In this document: positions 58,141 to 64,000 of the stretch, piece after piece
Layout of the letters: each line of letters begins with the position of its first letter
Numbering within the stretch: the stretch's first letter is position 1
Assembly: GCA_037952775.1 (NCBI GenBank)
Contig: JBANAY010000003.1
Location: forward strand, 32,054,001-32,118,000
Source of the DNA: Clonostachys chloroleuca
Lineage: Eukaryota; Ascomycota; Sordariomycetes; Hypocreales; Bionectriaceae
Reading direction: 5' to 3'
Length of the DNA: 64,000 nt
The notes under the pieces: model-generated
Told to the model about the DNA's origin: nothing
The model's database searches: none
Seen by the model: the letters and a program-made list of their open reading frames with translations, nothing else
Program-made: the position numbers and the translations under genes

Positions 58141-59107
58141 TTTGGCTAAGTACCGTGCCACACCTATACATCTGTACACACTTTTGATCTGGCAGGCAGC
58201 CGCTGCCAGGGGTTGAAGAGGCAGCACCTGGAGTACCAATTGTAAACATGTTGAGAATCGTCATGCTGTAATCTGGCCTAGAGCCAAGAGATCACCAATA
58301 TCGAATGTGCGTGCTTGGGAGGAAGCCATACATATTTCTTGTATCAGAGGCTGCTTTCCATAGGCCAGCCAACCAGCCCTGCTTATGGTAGCAAGAGCTC
58401 AGCCGACAAACTTCCCAGTACCAGTTCCTCTATGCCTCTTTTTATGCCACTGAAATGCGTATTTACATCCTTGTAATCCTTGATCGATGCTCTGCTTTCG
58501 TGGATTTGCCTTTCCAGCTCAGGCTCGGTCTAGGCCGTTACTATTGTGCTTCCTATTGTTCAGACGCCACAATCTTCTCATCAATCAATGTTATTCGCCG
58601 CTGCCAAGGCCAACCCATTTCTTTAAATATGAGGAAAGATGGGGTGTAACACCTCTATTGTTTGTGTGTCACAATCAAAGCATGTAGGCAATGGGCGGAT
58701 GCGTATAGTTCTTGTACATGTAGCTCGGTAGCCACACGCCCTTCCACCCCCTCCCCTGCCTTTGTCTTGAGCCCCAAGCTCCCCTAACAAGCTGAGAGAT
58801 TGCGTTTGTGTGGTGGCACTCGGCGGTTCTGGACGTCTGGGTTTGATCAGCTCCGCCCCCTCTGTCTCCCTTCACCAGGTGTGTCCGTGGCCCAGATTCT
58901 CTTGCCTATAAGACTTGTGCACACTCTAGTCGGCTGACCTTCGATTCAACCAAGATTCGAACTCTGTTGCCCATCAATTTTGCTCTGTCTCCCTGAGGTT
59001 CCTGTACCATACGTTGTTTGTTGGCCAGGTTATCATCAAGTTGGGCTTGAGAGCCTTCATTCACCACTACTCTTCAGACCACGCCGATTGAAACGTCAAC
59101 GCCAAAC
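58141..59107. promoter_or_regulatory. Upstream region of the gene at 59108
   Basis: No gene is recognised. The last 150 bases (from about 58950) look like a fungal promoter and 5' leader, with pyrimidine-rich and CAAC-containing sequence before the ATG. Confidence 0.4.
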
Positions 59108-60754
59108 ATGGGTTCGTTAATCCCCGATTCCCTTGTTCAGGCCCATTTGGGTTCGAAACGTCACAGTCCTGACCTCGAGGATGGCACAGACGAGCCAGCC
59201 ACCAAGCGAAGCCGGTCTGCTGTAATGACAGATGAGAATGAACACGGCAAAGAGAGCCTCGAGACTATTGCTACTGCCTACACCCAAGCGCCAGAGCCCG
59301 ATTCCACGGGTCATCTCACACATGACGGCCAGGGCTCTACCAGCAGCGTCCCGAGTGCTCCAGATACAACCGGAAACGACGCTGACGACACAGTAACGGA
59401 GAAGTCCGCCGCCCCAGACTCGACCCCCGAGAAGAGTATCGACAACGTCGTCGATACCGACGCGCCAAAGGCTAGTCCCTCCGGCCAGGACTCTGCCCTC
59501 TCCGTCTCAGATCCTACTGCCGTGCCTGGCGACGGAGTTGACGACGCGGCAACCTTTAAACCTGCCGTCTCGGGCTCAATTCCCGAAGCGAGCGCCGATA
59601 ATGCTTCCAACAACCCAGCAGGCCTTGTTTCCGAGATTGAACCTGCTGCTTCCACCACGTCCCTCCCGGTTGGCGTCGAGGATGCCAAGTGTGGGCTAGA
59701 ACAGTTGAAAGAAGCCATCTCTAGACCTTGGGACTATGACTTGATTAACAAATTCGAGTGCAATGAAATGGTATATGATTTCTGGAGACGTCTGAGCGCT
59801 ATCGTCGGTGGATTTACTCTCGCCACCTTTCCGCCAGTCTACTCTTGGGATAGGCTACCTGGTGTGTACCAAGACGAGATCTGTAAATGGGCGACGAATG
59901 CGCCTGATCATTTCAACTCCAGCAATGAAAATAATGTTATCAATATCTTCACTGCTTGGATTCACCACATCCTCTATGAACACGTCTTCTCGGGAACGGA
60001 CCCAGATAAGTGGAATGGAGAGTTGTGGCAATCATTTGGCAAAATACAGGCCTCTGCTCAAAGTGTGTGCTTAAATTTCTGGCATCTATTCCTAATAATA
60101 GCTCCGTAAAGACAGCGCTGACTCGTTTTAATAGAGCTCGTTACCGACTCCGATGACAAATTCAACCCCTTATACCATCACTGGCGCAATCTCACTGCTC
60201 GATTAGTACATCGACAGAATCCCAAACAGAGACACTTGGATACTTGCTGGCTACGAAGCCAAATAGAGAAGCGTGTTCTTGGTATCCAGACTGAATACCT
60301 CGAAACTCATCCCGACTTAGGGAATAGGACGGTCCTCGGATTCCTAGACGCGAGTTACACGGAATTGATCAATGCAGTCATGCGTATGGATATGCTCATG
60401 ATTACAACTCGCTGGCGCTTGAGAATTGAGATGTTCCACCCAGATACGGCTCAAGTCAACGGATTCCGTCCGGAAGAGGATCGAATGGATATTACAGTCA
60501 CTGAGCTCGGAGCAGAGCCGGAGCTTGTCGACTACATCATGGTCCCTGCGTTTGTAGTCTACGGAAAGACCAATGGAAGATATCCACAACGGGGAACAGA
60601 ATCCGTCATCTATCCTCTCGGTTACAGTTATGAGTTTTATGATTATGAGCTCAGCACACCAATGAGCGTTGTTTGTCCGGAGAAGCTGGAGGAACGGGGG
60701 CCAGAACTAGGATACCAGGATACCGCGAGCGAATGCAGTGGTGCTAACAATTGA
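59108..60754 (+). CDS. Hypothetical protein with disordered N-terminus and conserved-looking C-terminal domain
   Basis: Two exons are predicted: 59108..60062 and 60135..60754 (intron 60063..60134, 72 nt, GTGTGT...AATAG), giving 524 aa. The N-terminal 190 residues are low complexity and rich in Asp, Ser, Pro and Thr, with a basic patch near residue 30 (ATKRSRS) that may be a nuclear signal. From about residue 195 the sequence looks globular: SRPWDYDLINKFECNEMVYD, FWRRLSAIVGGF, the long stretch around WIHHILYEHVFSG, and in exon 2 LVHRQNPKQRHLDTCWLRSQ and RTVLGFLDASYTELINAV. I do not recognise the family. It resembles proteins encoded in accessory, HSP70-like/NLR-rich regions of fungi only in a general way. 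The gene appears intact. Confidence 0.8.
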
Positions 60755-61607
60755 TAGGGTTGCACATTGATCTCACAATTCGCTACATACCATTTTGCTG
60801 GAAGCTTGTAGACAGATTTTCACCAATGCTAGTTACCTGATTGTGTCATTAACTTTTTCCATATCCCCTTTTACTCAAGTGTGTACTTTTCTCTCCTTCC
60901 TTTTTTTAGGCTTTTCGAACAGGCCTAGACTGTTTAAAAGGTCTCATATCTTACTACCAGCACTGCTTGCTCTCTATCATTAACCTACGACGCTTTAAGA
61001 AGAGAAGACGTAACAACGTGATGGGACTTTCCCCCAGCACCGGCCAGTCAGCTCACTCCTCTCGGCAACTGTTGGGTTCTGTACACCCCCTAGCTAAGCC
61101 ACCGCACCGAAACTAGGGTAAATCAGCTGCAGCCAACCTACTCCCCCCCCCCCCCCCTGTTTATCATGCCTTAGTCCTGTGCCCATTAGTTACACAACAG
61201 CGGGAACCAGCCAGAAGGTACAACATTATGCTGCCGTCTCAGGCATTTCTCTTATGCTGGGTCTGTGGTCCAATGTCTACGGGAGCTGGCATTCAAGGTC
61301 CCCTGACCAAGTACGGGGGGAGGGGGTAGGGATGCAGAAGCGCCTCTTTATTGCCTGTAGAGGTAGATCGCACAGTCTAGCAATATTGTTATTGGACGAT
61401 GCGGTGTACACTTGCTGTTCACAGGAATTAAGTCTTTCGGGCATGCCATTCAGCTTCTTCAGTTATAAGTACTCCTTTGCCCTTCTCCACCTACCCTTCT
61501 TCGTCCTTCCCTCTTCATCTTCAGCAGTTGCTTCAAACATACCGTTCTATTTCTAGAGACCTTTGAATATTGTATCAAATTTTTTTCTCGCCATTCAGTC
61601 TTTCGAT
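60755..61607. other. Intergenic region with a C15 tract
   Basis: A run of 15 C lies at 61143-61157. Open frames are short. The last 100 bp may contain an unrecognised first exon of the HSP70-like gene. Confidence 0.4.
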
Positions 61608-63509
61608 ATGGAAGAGAACCCTCCTTGCTGTCAACCCATGTGGTCATTGGCCTTGATGTAGGCACGACGTAAGTGAACCAGTAGTACGATGGGTGTCAGC
61701 CAGTGTTGCTAACACCTCTCAAGGTACTCCGGTGCGTACATCATTGAGGCCATCAACTGTTTGACGCATGAACGTCACGAAATCCTTGATTTCGACTCGA
61801 TCCACAAATTCCAATCGCTTGTAGCGGTCTCTTTGGACAACAATGGTCCGAAAGCCCGCTTCCTTGGTCCGTTTGAAAAGCCGCACGATGATGAAGAAAT
61901 CCAGAGGTTTTTCAAATTCGACCTTTTCTACGAGTTCAATCGGTCCGCCGAAAATACCGGACTGGTGACTTGGGTCAGGGAGAACGACGGACACGAGGCG
62001 AAGAAGGTGGGAACACATAATGCATTTAAGACCTTTCTCGAGGGTCTCTTTGTTCTTGCTTTTGAGAAATGCAAGGACAAAGGTGTCCCCATCACAACTG
62101 CAATCACGTACCCTCGGAAACTCTCTCGTAGCAGTTTCTCAATCATCCAACATATTGTCAGCAAATCCACCATCCCAAACCAATGCAGTAAAGTGATCTA
62201 TGGATCTGAAGCTGAGGCAGCGTTGGCCGGCGCATTCCACCTTTTGGAGACCCGTGGGCCCATCCAGGTATATTATTTATCTTCTCTCTATTAACGTCCT
62301 TCTCAGCTTGACTTTTTCCTTAATGTTCTCAGCAAATCTTCCCATGACTTTCTTTTCTTCTTGCTTATCATCTAGAACTTTCCTACCTTTGACTTCACTC
62401 ACTTCCTCCATCTCCTTCCCCAACTGCCCCGTCTCTGTGTCCCGTGTCTTTGGATTCTATTTGGCTTCAGCTGACAATCCCGAAGGAGCCTCTGATCATC
62501 GCCGACTGCGGCGGTTTAAGCATTGTTTGTGCCTTCCAACCTTCCCACACCCCATCCATACTAATCTGCTCGAAGGATGTCGCCGTTTTTCGGCCGGAAG
62601 ATCACGGACGCTCGATCCCCCCGCCAACAAAATCAATCGCTGGGGGTGGTCTATGGCTAGACCAAATTTTCAGGGACCTAATGGAGCAGAAGATCTCACG
62701 CGCTGTCTCCCATGTCCGGCATCGCCATGTGAACGACTTCGAGAAGTTTCTAAACCGTTGCCCCATCTACAGAGCTGAAATCCTTCGAAGGTGGGAGCGT
62801 ATCAAGCTTACTTCCAACCTGCTCACACTGAAGTTTTCCGTGCAAGTCCTGCACACCAAAATCTATTTCTCCAGGTAGGGCATCTCTTTCTTCCCCTGCA
62901 TTCGAACACCATTGCTCCATGGATCAACTGTGGTCAATTTCAGCCCATCATAAACTCAACCCAATCCTTCCTTCTTCTTCCCACCGTCACCCTCGAAAGT
63001 AGGGTCTAGTTTCAATCTAGTGCCGCTAACATGTCTAAACCAAGTGACGAGATCCATGGTGTGGTCCATGAGTACGCAAATCGACTAGTGCGGATAATCG
63101 ACAAGATCGGAAACGACGAGGTCGAGAGCAATGAGCGCAGAGAGCGCCCTTCCGTGCGTCATCACCACTTCTACATTCTGCCCCAGTCTCAATGCATTCT
63201 GCTAACAACCATATGACAGAAGGTGATCATGACCGGCGGCCTGGCCAAGATCAGTTTGTTCTACCGCAAGGTGGAAGAGCAACTGCGCAGCGAGGGAGTG
63301 GGTTCCATGTATTACCCCTACGGTACCATTGATACGTAGGGTTACCAGAGCCTTGTCGTCGGATAGTACCGTCTGCTAACGTGGAACGAACTAGGTGGAA
63401 CGTCGTGGCAATCGGTGCCGCCCTCTTTCGTCACCAGATCATTCCCGTCAGCCGTCAGATGGCGGAGCATGAGCCCCAGGACCATGCCATGCAGAACAGT
63501 GGTCTCTAA
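61608..63509 (+). CDS. HSP70-like ATPase-domain protein (start uncertain)
   Basis: This belongs to the expanded fungal HSP70-like group: actin/HSP70-fold ATPases that lack a canonical substrate-binding domain. Exons inferred from frame and splice signals are (first exon)..61668, 61724..62267, 62471..62874, 63021..63153, 63220..63335 and 63395..63509. They give phosphate motif 1 VVIGLDVGTTYSGAY, VPITTAITYPRKLSRSSF, phosphate motif 2 PLIIADCGGLSI, and the adenosine motif VIMTGGLAKISLFYRK with MYYPYGTIDT joined to WNVVAIGAALFRHQI. Total length is about 455 aa, shorter than usual for this group. The natural ATG (61608) is one base out of frame with the ATPase motif. Either an upstream exon supplies the start (an AG acceptor lies at 61597-61598) or the gene has suffered a frameshift. 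Confidence 0.7.
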
Positions 63510-64000
63510 GGCCTAGGGAACGGTACGTCCCACAGCCAGGGAGGTGACTTATGACTTGGAGATGTGATGGGGCGGCATATTTCGCATGCACCTCATGAGG
63601 TGTGGATGATGTTGGAGGCTACGACGAGGAGCCCCAGATTTGCGGAGTGATATTGCGACGGCCAGGGATATTGGTTGGTTGTGTTCATGTAGTTGATATG
63701 TGACTTACATCCACTATGTGGTCGTGCAATCAAGCTTGCAGAACACTCACGTAGCGATGAGTGAGCAGCACCTTTTTTTACCCACGATATAGACCTATGT
63801 GCCATTGTCAGTACTCAAATGGTGCATCAACACTCGGAGCTTGTCATCCTCGACAACTACCCGGTAGCTAGACCATTTACCTGAGGTACATAACGTCGTC
63901 GCTTTCCCTCAGTGTCGCTGAGTGGGCTATACTTTATGTGATATACACTGGGGAGGGGATATCTTGAATCTATGCATGAATGTGGTAGAATAAGGCTTGT
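63510..64000. other. 3' flank of the HSP70-like gene
   Basis: No gene is recognised in the final 490 bp. Confidence 0.5.

Noticed and set aside
58945..58970. T-loop-like sequence (GTTCGAATC on the minus strand) suggesting a tRNA
   Set aside because: The flanking bases do not pair as a T stem, and no acceptor stem or D arm is present. It lies in the leader of the gene at 59108.

Overview
This window is nuclear DNA of a filamentous ascomycete (Pezizomycotina). The evidence is short GT-AG introns of mostly 50-140 nt, a velvet factor, an HR-PKS, a fungal NLR-type gene, a SAT4-type membrane protein, a DUF1996 protein and a single dispersed 5S rRNA gene. The form of the Bre1 N-terminus and the general gene content suggest a Sordariomycete, perhaps Hypocreales, but that is an inference from memory of families.

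Layout. 1-2.0 kb: the 5' end of a highly reducing polyketide synthase runs off the left edge, and a LovG-like FSH1 serine hydrolase lies directly upstream on the same strand, so this is probably the edge of a biosynthetic cluster. 3.0-5.8 kb: a SAT4/rhodopsin-domain membrane protein and an alpha/beta hydrolase, divergently transcribed. 5.9-7.3 kb: an F-box gene broken by two in-frame stops. 7.7 kb: a 5S rRNA gene. 8.3-10.3 kb: a (6-4) photolyase/cryptochrome. 12.2-16.7 kb: a HeLo-NACHT-ankyrin-zinc-finger NLR-type gene broken by two stops and four frame changes. 17.6-19.2 kb: a secreted DUF1996 protein. 23.5-25.1 kb: a velvet regulator with a long tandem-repeat N-terminus. 30.7-32.0 kb: a GPI-type protein resembling DUF7729 proteins. 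37.1-48.1 kb: a conserved housekeeping block (SARAF, Bre1, Bdp1, Rad23 and a four-helix membrane protein). 48.1-59.1 kb: about 11 kb with no intact gene, only relics and degenerate repeats. 59.1-63.5 kb: a lineage-type hypothetical protein and an HSP70-like ATPase whose start is unclear.

The housekeeping block is compact. Bre1 and Bdp1 share a 459-bp divergent promoter, and Bdp1 and Rad23 converge. The flanks are accessory in character: large gene-empty intervals, decayed genes with stops of the kind RIP produces (CAA/CAG to TAA/TAG, TGG to TGA), and a short inverted-repeat element present in two copies (about 11.5 kb and 46.0 kb). I found no single dramatic new system. The most informative loci are the decayed NLR gene, the MITE-like pair, the relic zone near 53.6-58.1 kb, and the unusual velvet protein.

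Exon coordinates were worked out by hand from splice consensus, reading frame and family conservation. They are not supported by transcripts.
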